64,000 bases of DNA from Eleusine coracana subsp. coracana. Lineage: Eukaryota; Streptophyta; Magnoliopsida; Poales; Poaceae. Under the pieces are notes generated by a model. The model was not told where the DNA came from and did not search any database. It was given only the letters and a program-made list of their open reading frames with translations. Positions within the stretch are counted from its first letter, which is position 1. The number at the start of each line of letters is the position of its first letter. The position numbers were made by a program, and so were the translations under genes. The stretch spans positions 61,988,707 to 62,052,706 of the forward strand of contig CM064420.1 in NCBI GenBank assembly GCA_032690845.1, read 5' to 3'. This document shows, piece by piece, positions 11,133 through 22,200 of the stretch.

Positions 11133-13598
11133 TCAGCGTGCAAATCTATGAGATATCACACGGGGATATCTGACTAGGCTCTCCTCGTACAACATAGGAA
11201 TAGGAGGCACGACTGACTGAACCGGGTATAGTCCTGCTCCTGCCAATTTACCTGAACGTAGAATCTCATCTGCTGCGTACAACTCCTCGATACTTTCACT
11301 CTCTGGATCGTAGATCCCAATCCTCTTTCCAGTACTTAGCAAGATCCTGCCATCCTTGGAATCGACTGCGAGCGGCACGACGATGTTTGAATCAAGGGAA
11401 TAGTCAGATGTCGCTCTTAAAGACACCGTGTATGCTCTATCCCACTCACCGTGTTCCAGCTTCCACACCACCAACTCCTCTGCATCCACGTCTGCCACAA
11501 CGATACACAGCTTTTCCCATAGCTCAACCACGAACAGACGCCGTGTGCTCTGTGTCTTTGCAATGTGCGACGGGCACGGAATGACACGGAATGCTTCCTC
11601 AGCAATGTCGAAAGACACGAGGGCATGCTCAGTGCACGGGCCCAACCTAGGGTCGCTCATCCAGTAGAACACCCCGGCCACGTAAGCCGGTGGCATGTCG
11701 TTCACAGGGAGCAGCGGGACGAAACCCTCCTGTAAGGATCCTGTCCTGCAGTGCCATACTGAGCACCTCAGGTGATAATCACGAGACTCGAAGTCCTTGC
11801 GGTCGTAGAGAATCACCACGGCAACATGCTCCTGTTTCATCGGATTGAACCCCAAACCAATGTTCTTATTGCCTATCACGAAGGCGTTGTCTGGTACTCT
11901 CCAAACATCCCTAGGCGTCTCCCATGGTGCACGGGCAAGTGTCCTCGGATTTGATCTGGTCTTGCTGTAACCCGTGCAAGGGTTGTAGAGGTAGTCCATT
12001 TCCGCGGTGCTTAGCAGGTTCATGCCATGGCAAGGCTTGGAGCAAACCACCTTTGTGTCCGGCCATGTGTCTCTATTATTAACAGCCTCTGTAAGAGAGT
12101 TTTGCAAGGGAGTGAAACGGAAGAACAGTCTTGGTCCAGTGCCCCTGCGGAATCTTCCGGTGCCCTTGCTCACAAGCATGATCTTTATCGTCTTTTCCAT
12201 GCGTTTATGTGCAGCGAAGAAACTGGCAAAGCTTTTGTCCTCAACTAGTCTGCGCCACTGACTGCAGACAAGGTTGGACTGCACAACGGATCTAGCAGGG
12301 AGACGGAGCAGGATCTCCTTAGTCGCCTTGCCCATAGGAGATGAAAAGAATGTCTCTTGATGTGTTTTATGGACCGGTGCCAGGCTTTCTTCAAACAAAC
12401 AGATCCGCATTGCATTGCGCTTGTTCCGGTAATTTGCGCCCGTGTGTGCAATGGACGGAATAATGGCTTCAACGTTTCTTGACTTGACATCATAAGCATG
12501 CACAGTGTGGTTGGACGTTGCTATGACTATCTTCCTCGCTGATCTGCCATCATCGGCAATTGCGCCAAGGACACGAAGAAACCTCGGCTCACGCAAATCT
12601 CTGTGCGTATGGCGTGAGAAATCAACCCGAGTGTCCAAAAACCAGGCATCAGCGTTTTCATCCTGCAGCTTCCAAATCTCCAATAACGAGCTGCTGTGAT
12701 CAGGTGAACCGTGGCAAAGGTCTCTGACCGCGCACAAGCAGCCGTCAATCTCCGCCAGGTGCACTCCTGATGTATTGAACGGCTGTGACTGGATCCACCC
12801 GAAGGTCTCGTCGGCGACTGAAAACTTGACGATGGCAGCCGCTGCTGGGTCGCCGCCCGTGACGGACGAAAACTTGTGACCCACAAGCCAGTGCAGAGAC
12901 CCGTTTGCGAGCACTGGCGGGAGGTTATCGTAGGTAGCAGTCTGAAGGGCGAATACGGCAGTTTGAGTGAAGTTCGAAGCGATTCTCCCTGCGGCCGGCC
13001 TCCAGTGATCTCCGTGTTTGCCGCCCAGCGTGTACACTTCGCACGTCACGTCAGGATCGTTCTGCTTCGTCAACAACCTCATCACCTTGTACTCCTTGGC
13101 CCGGGCGTCGAAGCCAAGGCCGACACTGCAATACGGCGTGTCCGAGCAGGGCGGCAGCCGCGTGAACGCCTTGGTGGCCGGGTTGATGACGTAGTACGCC
13201 GGCGCCACCGCGTCGTAGAGGAGCGTGAGGCCGCGGCACGGTGCGGCTACGCCGTCCACGAAGTCGCCCTTGAGGTCGTCGAGCGTGAACAGAAGGTCCC
13301 TTGTGCTGGGGCCTTGTGGAGAACAGGAGTACAGCGCCGTGGCGTCGTACGCCGCCGTGGGCGCGACGAGCAGTAGCTTGGGCGGCGCCGCGCGTCTCGC
13401 CATGTGGAGGGCGCAGAACTCGTCGGAGGAGATGGTCGTGGCCCAGGAGCGGCACACGGCGCGGAAGCGGAGGAGGGATTTTACTGGTAGCCATTGCAAT
13501 ACCTCCGTCACGATCTCGTCCGGCAGCGCCGACGCCGGCCCGATGATGCTGGGCGCCTCCTCGGTCTTCATCCTCTTGTTGGATCTCATTGGAATCAT
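11133..13598 (-). CDS. Double-module F-box protein, copy 1
   Basis: A single uninterrupted reading frame of 821 residues. F-box proteins are substrate adaptors of SCF ubiquitin ligases and bind SKP1 through the F-box. Module 1 has a canonical F-box at about residues 25-65 (LPDEIVTEVLQWLP, FRAVCRSWA) followed by an F-box-associated beta-propeller-like region (CRGLTLLYD, YVINPATKAFTRLP). A second F-box begins near residue 423 (ATKEILLRLPARSVV, LVCSQWRRL), again followed by an F-box-associated region. I chose ATG 13598 because the tandem paralogue starts at the equivalent MIPM sequence; an earlier in-frame start at 13685 would be a TTG. Such two-headed proteins are uncommon compared with the usual 350-450 residue single-module form. 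The substrate is unknown. The C-terminus PMLYEESLV matches copy 2. Confidence 0.9.
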   Translation of the reverse strand: MIPMRSNKRMKTEEAPSIIGPASALPDEIVTEVLQWLPVKSLLRFRAVCRSWATTISSDEFCALHMARRAAPPKLLLVAPTAAYDATALYSCSPQGPSTRDLLFTLDDLKGDFVDGVAAPCRGLTLLYDAVAPAYYVINPATKAFTRLPPCSDTPYCSVGLGFDARAKEYKVMRLLTKQNDPDVTCEVYTLGGKHGDHWRPAAGRIASNFTQTAVFALQTATYDNLPPVLANGSLHWLVGHKFSSVTGGDPAAAAIVKFSVADETFGWIQSQPFNTSGVHLAEIDGCLCAVRDLCHGSPDHSSSLLEIWKLQDENADAWFLDTRVDFSRHTHRDLREPRFLRVLGAIADDGRSARKIVIATSNHTVHAYDVKSRNVEAIIPSIAHTGANYRNKRNAMRICLFEESLAPVHKTHQETFFSSPMGKATKEILLRLPARSVVQSNLVCSQWRRLVEDKSFASFFAAHKRMEKTIKIMLVSKGTGRFRRGTGPRLFFRFTPLQNSLTEAVNNRDTWPDTKVVCSKPCHGMNLLSTAEMDYLYNPCTGYSKTRSNPRTLARAPWETPRDVWRVPDNAFVIGNKNIGLGFNPMKQEHVAVVILYDRKDFESRDYHLRCSVWHCRTGSLQEGFVPLLPVNDMPPAYVAGVFYWMSDPRLGPCTEHALVSFDIAEEAFRVIPCPSHIAKTQSTRRLFVVELWEKLCIVVADVDAEELVVWKLEHGEWDRAYTVSLRATSDYSLDSNIVVPLAVDSKDGRILLSTGKRIGIYDPESESIEELYAADEILRSGKLAGAGLYPVQSVVPPIPMLYEESLVRYPRVISHRFAR

Positions 13599-13750
13599 CC
13601 GGCCCTGAGATCGCAAGGTTCGTCTGGATCGGGGATCAAACAAATGGAGCGATGTTCTCTCAATGAACAAGGTATGAAAAAGCAATCGGATCTTAGAAGC
13701 AACGTGCCGGAATGTTGGGAAACTCAGGTTGGTGTAAACTGTGTGTACTA

Positions 13751-13760
13751 GTTAAATAGA
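13751..13760 (-). promoter_or_regulatory. TATA-like box shared by the F-box pair
   Basis: Minus-strand CTATTTAAC about 155 bp before the ATG of copy 1. The same motif lies about 160 bp before copy 2 (17901-17910), and the neighbouring upstream DNA of the two genes is visibly related (for example the CCTCCGTGG-CACGGCAGCT area). Confidence 0.5.
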
Positions 13761-15307
13761 GGGAAAAAGATTATGTGTCCGAATCAGTAATGAACGACCG
13801 CTTGCAATGGAATTGGAGACCTGAGAGTCCGACTCCGATCAGGTGAGAGCTTGGCCACGTGCGTCTCTCCTCCTTCCGTGGCCACGGCAGCTACAGCAAA
13901 GTAGTACCGAGTTTCCACGAAGGAGCGCCAACGTTGAAGTCGATTTCGGCCAAATTTTGGTTAACCTGCGTCAGTCACTGCGTAGGAAAAATTTCGACAA
14001 AATTTTACCTAGTGAGATCCAATATAATTTTTATCACTGAAATTTTATCATTAACTATATTTGCTTAACAATAACTATTTTTTTATATATTGAAAACAAT
14101 CTCTTCTCAAATCTTACAAATAAATTATTTCAATAATTTACTTTATTAATCAAAATTAATGATATTTTTGAAATTTCGTATTTATTGATGAACCCGATAA
14201 CTTTTATGTACTAATATTTTTCCTAGGCGTTGCTAACTGCCCTCCTTAACTACCATCCATAAATTGAAGAAAAAGAGAGTGAGAGACATGGATAATTTGC
14301 TTCGTATCAGAAACGATGGTCATGTGCATGTTAATAATCTTTTTCTCTCTCAAGGTCTCATATAAATATTGTTCTCTAAAACTCATGAGTTTTTTCTGAT
14401 AATAACACACATATACCATATCATTTTTATCTTTATTTCTTCATTGGATTCTAAAAGGTTTTTAGTGGCACATCAACACAATATTATCAATTATTTCTCC
14501 TTATTTTTCTACCGGGCTTAGAGGAGATTAGTTTTAAATCATGATCAACATATGATTTATATTACAATCTGAACTCACTAATGAGTTTTTTTTTTGAAGA
14601 TCTTTCCGTATGAGTTTATCAACAAGACAATAACAATATATGTAGTATAATTTTCTCATACTTAAAGTTTTCACAATATATGTCACACCACATATATTTC
14701 TCATTTTTTAGTAAACTTTTTAGAGAAGCAACTATCTACAAATTACGAAATATAATTGATCAAGATGAAGTATTATGAAATATTTTGTTAATAATTAATT
14801 ATATAATAGTGGATAATCAAATGATCACACATATGATCTTTTGTAAGAACCGACCACACCAAGGGATATGTCCGTACGAACTATACCGACACGTCTCCTC
14901 ACTATTGGTCGGGTATAAATTGTACTCATCACATCATTCAATACAAAAAATACAGGATCATTCTTGATTACTCTCTTTAGTTCTATCACATAGCAAAATC
15001 AGGAGTATTAAGCGTGATTTGACAATATAGAGCCGTGGCGATGGCGCAGCGTCGGCTGCAGAACTGAGCACCTTCAGACGACAACGCGCCGCCAATCTCC
15101 AACCCCAAACCCCACAGCCAAGCCCCAAGCTCCAGTCCCAAGCATTTCAGACCTGAGATCCCAACGCACCTCACCTCCGGGCCTCAAATGTCCCCGTCGC
15201 CGACCCAGATCAAGCAGCTCACGGAATCACGGTGCCGTGCTCTTCAGTGCGCGCTCTGGATGCCTAGGCGACCGCGCGCGGCCAATGCTACCACGACTCC
15301 TGTGATA
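13761..15307. other. Intergenic spacer between the F-box paralogues, with a duplicated GC-rich block
   Basis: 13830-13960 contains upstream DNA similar to that of copy 2. 14000-14990 is strongly AT-rich with no feature I can support. 15020-15300 is a GC-rich block whose sequence (CGCCGCCAATCTCCAACCCC and following C-rich phrases) matches 18690-18790 upstream of copy 2. This suggests the block belongs to the duplicated unit. No intact gene is seen in it. Confidence 0.6.
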
Positions 15308-17746
15308 TTACTGCAGAAATCTCTGCTTTGGCCTACGGGGACAACTGACTAGACTCTCCTCGTACAGCATAGGAACAGGAGGCACGGCTGACTTGATGCA
15401 TGGACTCCAGTCCAATCTTGATGCCGTCAGTTTATTTCTACGCTTACCTGCTGCATATAACTCCTCAATAGTTTCCTTCACTGGATCGTATAATCCAACT
15501 CTCCTTCCGGTGCTTAACAAGATCCTGCCATCCTCTGGATCAACTGCTAGCGGCATGACGAGATTTGAAGCAAGAGAATAACCAGACGACGCTTTCAAAC
15601 ATACCGTGCATGCTCTGTTCCACTGACCATGGTCCAGCTTCCATAACACCAATTCATTTTCAGGCACATCTGCAACAACAATACAAAGCTTTTCCCAGAG
15701 CTCTACCACAGACAAGCGTCGTGTGCTTTCTTCTCCGTTCCACTTTGCAATGTGCGGCGGGCATGGAATGACATTGAATTCTTCCTTGGCAATGTCGAAA
15801 GACACAATGGCATGGTCTATGCATGGACCCAATCTTGGATCGTTCATCCAGTACAACACCCCAGCCAGGTAAGCTGGTGGCATGTCATTCACAGGGAGTG
15901 GTGGGAGTAGATGTTGTTGAAAGGACTCAGACGCACAACTCCATGCAGAGCATGTGAAGCCATATCGTCGGGATTTGAAGTCCTTGAATTCGTAGAGAAT
16001 GGTCACAACGACATGCTCCTGTTTTACCGGATTGAACCCCAGGCCAACATTTTTATTGCCTACCGCAAAGGCGTTGTGCGGCATTCTCCAACAATCATTA
16101 GGAGTATCCCACGGTCCATAATCAAGTGTCCCGGGATAAAATCTGGTCTTGTGGTAACCCGTACAGGGGTTGTAGAGATAGTCCATTTTGGCAGTGCTCA
16201 ACAGATTCAGGCCATGGCATGGCTTAGAACAAATCACCTTTGAGCCGAGCCACGCATCTTTATTAGCCGGCCATTTTGCCAAGGGAGCAAAACTAAAGAA
16301 TGATCTTCCGGTGCCCTTGCCTACCAGCATAATCTTTATCTTCTTTCCGTTGCTCTTATTATGTGCAGAGAAGGAATGAATAAAACTCTGATCCTCGGCA
16401 AACCTGCGCCACTGGTTGCAGACAAGTTTGCACTGTATGACGGATCGAGCAGGCAGACGGAGCAGGATCTCCTTGGTCGCCTTGCCCGTAGGAGACGAAA
16501 ACGATATCTCTTCAGGTGTTTGATGGACGGGAACAAGTGTTTCTTTAAATAAACAGATCCGTATGGCTCTGCGCTCCCTCCGATAACTTATATCCGTGTC
16601 TGCAATTGGGAGGATGGTTTCTAATTTTCTCGACATGACGTGATAGGCGTGCACACTGTGGTCCGCTGTTGCCATGATTATCTTCTGCATCGATCCGTCG
16701 TCATCACTTAAAGCGCCAAGCACTCGCGGATTCTGCAAACTTTTTGCCAAATGCTGCTGTGGCAAATCAATCCGATTGTCCAAGAACCAGGTACCATCGG
16801 GGTAGTCTTGCTGCTTCCAGATCTCGAGCGTGTCACTGGGATCATCAGGGGAAGCGTGGCGAAGGTCTCTGACGGCGCACAAGCAGCCGCCGAGCTCCAC
16901 CAAGTGCACTCCCAACGTGCCGAACGGCGGTGACTGGACGCACCCGAAGGTCTCCTCGGTGACCGAAAACGTGAGGATGGCAACGCCTGCCGGATCCCTT
17001 GTCAACAAGCTGTGCTCGATCTGCCAGTGCAGGGAACCGTTGGCGAGCACCGGCGGGAGATTTTCCGTCACAGCAGTTAGAACGGCGAATTGAGCGGCGG
17101 CGGAGAGTTTCTCAGGGACGACGCCTTCGACGGCCGGTCTCCAGCTGTGGGCGCCGAGCGTGTACACTTGGCACGTCACGTCAGGATCGTTGCACTTCCT
17201 GAACAACCTCGTCACCATGTACGCCTTCGTCCGGGAATCGAAGGCAAGGCCAGCGGTGGAGTGCCTCGCGTCCAGGCACGGAGGCAGCCGCGTGAACGCC
17301 CTGGAGACCGGGTTGACGACGTAGTAAGCCGGCGCCACCGCGTCGTAGAGGAGCGTGAGGCCGCGGCATGGCGCGGCCACGCCGTCGACGAAGTCACCCT
17401 TGACGTCGTCGAGCGTGAAGAGAAGGTCCGCGCGGGGGCCTTGCGGCGAGCAGGAGTAGAGCGCCGTGGCGTCGTAGGCCGCCGTGGGCGCGACGGCCAG
17501 CAGCTTGGCCCGCGCCAGAGACGTGTGGGGGCCATCGTCCTCAGGCATCGCCATGTGGAGGGCGCAGAACTCGTCGGAGGAGATGGCCGCGGCCCAGGAG
17601 CGGCACACGGCGCGGAAGCGGAGGAGGGATTTTACTGGTAGCCGCAGCAGCACCTCCGTCACGATCTCGTCCGGCAGCGCCGCCGCCGGCACGATGCTGG
17701 GCGCCTCCTCGGTCTTCATCCTCTTGTTGGATTTCATTGGAATCAT
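15308..17746 (-). CDS. Double-module F-box protein, copy 2
   Basis: An uninterrupted 812-residue frame starting at ATG 17746 (MIPMKSNKRMK), collinear with copy 1 over its whole length. F-box 1 is at about residues 23-63 (LPDEIVTEVLLRLPVKSLLR). F-box 2 begins near residue 418 (GKATKEILLRLPARSVIQ, LVCNQWRRF). Each F-box is followed by an F-box-associated region (KLCIVVADV, VLWKLDHG in the second). It contains an insertion relative to copy 1 after the first F-box (EDDGPHTSLARA). The expected role is an SCF E3 adaptor in nucleus or cytosol; the target is unknown. The two genes lie head-to-tail 1.7 kb apart, pointing to tandem duplication. Both frames are open, so both copies could be functional. 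Confidence 0.9.
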   Translation of the reverse strand: MIPMKSNKRMKTEEAPSIVPAAALPDEIVTEVLLRLPVKSLLRFRAVCRSWAAAISSDEFCALHMAMPEDDGPHTSLARAKLLAVAPTAAYDATALYSCSPQGPRADLLFTLDDVKGDFVDGVAAPCRGLTLLYDAVAPAYYVVNPVSRAFTRLPPCLDARHSTAGLAFDSRTKAYMVTRLFRKCNDPDVTCQVYTLGAHSWRPAVEGVVPEKLSAAAQFAVLTAVTENLPPVLANGSLHWQIEHSLLTRDPAGVAILTFSVTEETFGCVQSPPFGTLGVHLVELGGCLCAVRDLRHASPDDPSDTLEIWKQQDYPDGTWFLDNRIDLPQQHLAKSLQNPRVLGALSDDDGSMQKIIMATADHSVHAYHVMSRKLETILPIADTDISYRRERRAIRICLFKETLVPVHQTPEEISFSSPTGKATKEILLRLPARSVIQCKLVCNQWRRFAEDQSFIHSFSAHNKSNGKKIKIMLVGKGTGRSFFSFAPLAKWPANKDAWLGSKVICSKPCHGLNLLSTAKMDYLYNPCTGYHKTRFYPGTLDYGPWDTPNDCWRMPHNAFAVGNKNVGLGFNPVKQEHVVVTILYEFKDFKSRRYGFTCSAWSCASESFQQHLLPPLPVNDMPPAYLAGVLYWMNDPRLGPCIDHAIVSFDIAKEEFNVIPCPPHIAKWNGEESTRRLSVVELWEKLCIVVADVPENELVLWKLDHGQWNRACTVCLKASSGYSLASNLVMPLAVDPEDGRILLSTGRRVGLYDPVKETIEELYAAGKRRNKLTASRLDWSPCIKSAVPPVPMLYEESLVSCPRRPKQRFLQ

Positions 17747-19294
17747 CCGGACCTCAGATGGCAGTGCTGCCCGGCGTGGATCAGAGATCGAACAAAAGGA
17801 GCGATCTGGGCTCGATGAACAAAATATGAAAAAGAAAAAATCCTAGCAATGTGCACACTGCAGGGGACGTTGCAAGGCTCCAGATGTACGTATACTGTGT
17901 TGTTAAATAGGGGAAGTAGATTCACGCATCCGAAATTCCGAATCGGTGAAGGATCCTGCAACCGGCAATGGTCAATGGAACAGAAAACTCAAAAAAACGA
18001 CTCCGACCAGGTGTCCAGGTGCGAAACTTGCCGCGTCTCCTTCCACCTTCCTCCGTGGCACGGCAGCTGCAGCCTGCAGCAAAGCAGCGGCCCTTGGATG
18101 ATCCACATATTAGACTCGATGAGTAAGTACTAAAATATGCACAAACCACAAATTCCAGCAAATTGTCTTAAAAATCTTGCAAATTGAAGAGAAACATAAA
18201 ATCACAAAGCAGTAAATGAATTTTTTAGAATAAAAACAGCGCAGAAATTATGATGGACGGTTATAAACATTTTTTTCAAAACTCTTACAAATACTTACTC
18301 AAAACCATAATTTTTGTTCTAAGGCACCGTCAAGCGTCAAGGAAAGTTGAAGGAATTTCAAACAAATCTAAACAATGCAAAAATAAATGTTCGTTGAGTG
18401 TCAAATGGGGCGGATGGGTATTTATGTTCCCTAATTTTGGTAATTTGGCTCAAATTAACATAGTTACTCACGAAGATGTTCGTTGTTTCGATTGCACGCG
18501 TGGTACGTATATTTTGGTTGGATCGTGGAGTTCGTTGAAAATTTGGCGAGTTGTGGAAGCAGCTGACAGGTGGGGTTCTGAACGAGGGGCCAGGGAATCA
18601 GTTGTCACCATTCCAGCGCGCCACGTATAGAATTCCGCCGCATCAGCTGCGGCCAAACACCAAGCGCCTCCACTCCCTCCGCCGTCAAGCCACAAGGCGC
18701 CGCCAATCCCCAAACCCCAGCCAAGCCAAGTCCCAGCTCCAGCCCCACAGCTCAGATCCCCACGCGCCGCACCTCGATGATCCCAAATTCCCCGCCCAAC
18801 CAGAATCATGGCCCACGCGGCGCCGCGCTGCTTGCCGGAGTGATGCTTCGACGACCGCGGGCAGCGGCGTCGGCCAGCGACCACCACCGCTCCTTGTGCG
18901 CCAGGCTCGAGGGCTGTCTCGCAGCGGACAAGCCTGGCCTCCGTCCGCGCTCGACGCCTCGGCCGCGGTGGCGGCACGGCGCCCGCGCCGCCGCTCGCCT
19001 TGCGGGAACGGGCGGCCGTCACGCGCCGCCTGCCGTTCCCCAAGCAGTTCGTGGCCTCAGTCGCCGCACGGACCGCGGACCACGGGCCCGCCTGTCAGCG
19101 ATAAGCGTCACGTACAATGGGCCTGTGGCCCAGCAACCGGAGAGCCCACCCAACTCAGGAATCCTTTGTGACATAAAAAGCCCGCTCTCAGCCTTCCTTC
19201 CATTCCAAGCTGTCCCGCATTCATTTCAAGGAAGAGCCGCGGCGCGCGCTCTGCAACTGCAACGAACCAAGCGGCAGAGCAAGAAGCCAAGAAG
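17747..19294. other. Intergenic: F-box copy 2 promoter and upstream region of the zinc-protein gene
   Basis: A TATA-like CTATTTAAC (minus) sits at 17901-17910. 18130-18500 is AT-rich and featureless. 18640-18900 is the GC-rich block also seen at 15020-15300. 18900-19200 is very GC-rich, long open frames here occur on both strands in several registers and look compositional. An ATAAAAAG motif near 19173 could serve as TATA for the next gene, whose ATG is at 19295. Confidence 0.5.
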
Positions 19295-22200
19295 ATGGCG
19301 ACCGCCACCGCCGTCCTGGACGGCGTTTCCTCCCGCGGCGGCACCGGTACGCGCCGCGCCGGATACCTCCTCCTTCCCCCGCGCACCGGCGAGCCCACAG
19401 CCACCTCACGCGTCTTGCGTGGCTCCTCTTCGCGCCGCTCCGAGGCCTCGGAGGGCGCCGCGCGCGGCACCGACGACGCCGAGGGGATGGGCAAGAAGAT
19501 GGTTCCCGCGGTGGACGACATGGGTGGACGCGGGGGGTACTACCGCGGCCGCTCTTCCTCGTCCTACGGCAGTCGCGCCGCGCAGCTCACCCGTGACCAC
19601 CCCCCTTCGCCGCCGGTGAGCAGCCGCAGAGGTGGGAACGACCGCAAGACCCGCGGCGGCAGCGACGCCTCCTCGTTCGTGAGGCCACGGCTGGTCAGTA
19701 TTCGTGTTCTTGGCGCCCTTTTCCATTGCTCCTGATAGGTTATTGCTCGATGCTGAGGTGGCTCCGACGGTTCTTGGTTCTTGATTTTCCTGGCAATTGA
19801 TTTCGTGGTTCTTGGTACCCTTTTCCGTTGTTCCTGATCGGTTCTTGCTCGACGAGGAGGTGTCTCCAATGTTTCTTGGTCCTTGATTCGGCTTGACCTA
19901 CCTTTGATCTTGATTCGGCATTCATAGTGCCTTTTTGAGTTGTTACTGAGTCCTGACAGATTCTTGCCCGAGGTGGAGGTGCCTTCAATTTACCTTGATT
20001 CTTGATATAGCCTGCTTTTGATCTTGATTCTTGCCTAGCGGTTTAAGGTTCTTGAATTCTATTGAATTACGCCGATAGGTTGTGTTAGTTCCCCCTTTCT
20101 GTTATTATCTTGATTTCAGGTGGTTTCTCAAGAGAGGTGTTCCGTTTCTTCGATGACTTAACAAGTAGCTGTATTTCTTGCAAATCGTTTTTTGCATAAA
20201 TTCTTCACTGCTAATACTGCTGGAGCAGTGGATTGCTTGGACTTTCCCGGGCTAGTTAACTGTCTAAAGTAAAGCATGCACCTGGGAAGGGTCAAAATTA
20301 GGACCAACATTTGTTCTTCCTTATTGATTATTTCATTTATGCTTGCTAACTTTTACCAATACATAACAAATTTGTATTAAACAGTTTCCAATTCCACCCA
20401 ATTGCTACATGAAGCTTCTGGTTCTGTGTGCTCCTAGTTATTTTTCTCTATTTATTTTGATCTTTCACATCCCAGAGTGAACCAGAAACTAATGTTGGAA
20501 ATCTAATACTGCAGAATGATGAACAAGAGAGGTTGTTAACCAGAGCAATATTTTTGCAGCAGCCTGCTGTTCCGCAAAATATCAGACCGCAGGCAGCCAG
20601 GCACGCTTCTCTGCCAGATAGGAGAGCTAGCACCTTTTGCTCGTCTCCTCCACTCATAGATTAGCTGCACCTTTTGTTGCAATGCATAAGAGTAAACCGT
20701 TTTTAAAAATGCAGTTGAGGTGGGCAATCGAGTGCCTCCAAGATTTTTTCACAAGCACCGTGGACATGTTAGTGCAATAGATGCTACCAATGAAGAGATG
20801 TCACCCAGAGTCAGTGAAAAGGAAAATGACGTAGATGGTCAAAAGTACTGGCAGACTGATAGCGTGCCGTCTCGCATATTATCAGGTAATTGCCTGAATC
20901 TCAAAAGGTTAATCATCTCTTTGGCATAGCCTGAAATTTAGGGGCAATCATGTATGTTACAGCCCGTGGTTAGAACTCTGAATCCGGTGGTGCCTTTGAG
21001 GGTAGCAATCACATTGCAGATTTCAAGAATCCTTGTGCTTTGCCCAGGAACATCAAAGTTCAAGCACAGAGGCTCCCGTCTGTGCTGAGGAGAGGTACCT
21101 ACTTTTTGCTTATCTCCTCTGTCCATGTACCAGCCACATTTTCTTGAGATGCACGTTCAGCAACTACTGTTAAAAATGCAGTCGAGGAGGCCGGCCAATT
21201 GCCTCCAAAATTCATCCACCGTGGCACTCCTGGCAGATTAATAGGCCGAGCTCATTCCTCATACAACTACAGTCAGTTTGTGGGTGCAATGGATCCTACA
21301 GATGGGAAATTTCCTAAAGCCACTGAAATGGAGGATGAAGTAGACGAGCAGGACTGTCAGACTGCTATTGTGGCATCCCTTTCACCTTCAGGTATGGGCC
21401 TGAATATTATAAGCTTCATCAAATGTTGAGCATAATTTTAATTTTGGTGCCATCATTTGCAGCTCAAGATTTGGATGCTGAGTCTTATGGTGTCTTTGAG
21501 GCTACGAAGCCTGATTCAGAGTTAAAAAAGCCTTCTGTTACACCACGGAACATCAGATTACAGAGACATGAGCAGCCTTCTGTTCTGGGCAGGAGTGGTA
21601 GCTTTTTTTTTCTCTTCTATATTAATAGACCAGCCATGTATACGGATTTTGAATATATAGTTGAGGGGGCCAATCAAGTACCTACAAGACTCATAGCCAG
21701 ATCCAGGCCTGATAAACTGATTCGACAAGCTTGCTTCTCACATAATTACTCTCCACGTTTCGGTGCAATAGATGATATCCACGAACAGAGAGTGCCCAAG
21801 GTAAGTGAGGAGGCCCTTTTTCAGATCTTGGAAATTTTAGTTTGTTAATATTTCTTCTGTCAGAAACCAAAATTTCTTATGTCGTCCTTGTGAATAAATT
21901 TTGATTGCCTTCCCTGTAAATAGCTCAGTTCTCATATTATTGTTTATTACAGTAGTAATGGTGTGTTCAATTATTTTAGTGTTCCTGTACTGTTCTAAAA
22001 TTGGAGCTCTAGTTAAAGTCTACCGTTTTATCATCGCACAATATAATATAGTTTTTACTGCCCATTATGTTGTTGTCTACACTTCTAACTTCTGTTGAAA
22101 TATTAGAGGAAAAAAAAGGTGTGCAAAGATATAGAATGGAACATACACTTGTGCCTAAGTACATAAATAGATGGCAAAATCTTATTCTACTGCACAGGTT

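Noticed and set aside
17090..17641. 183-codon open frame opposite F-box copy 2
   Set aside because: It is the antisense shadow of a GC-rich F-box coding region; the equivalent at 12876-13376 lies opposite copy 1.
18468..19619. Long open frames on both strands (about 190-280 codons) upstream of the zinc-protein gene
   Set aside because: They overlap one another in different frames in very GC-rich DNA, contain no known domain, and have low-complexity Arg/Pro/Ala/Ser composition.
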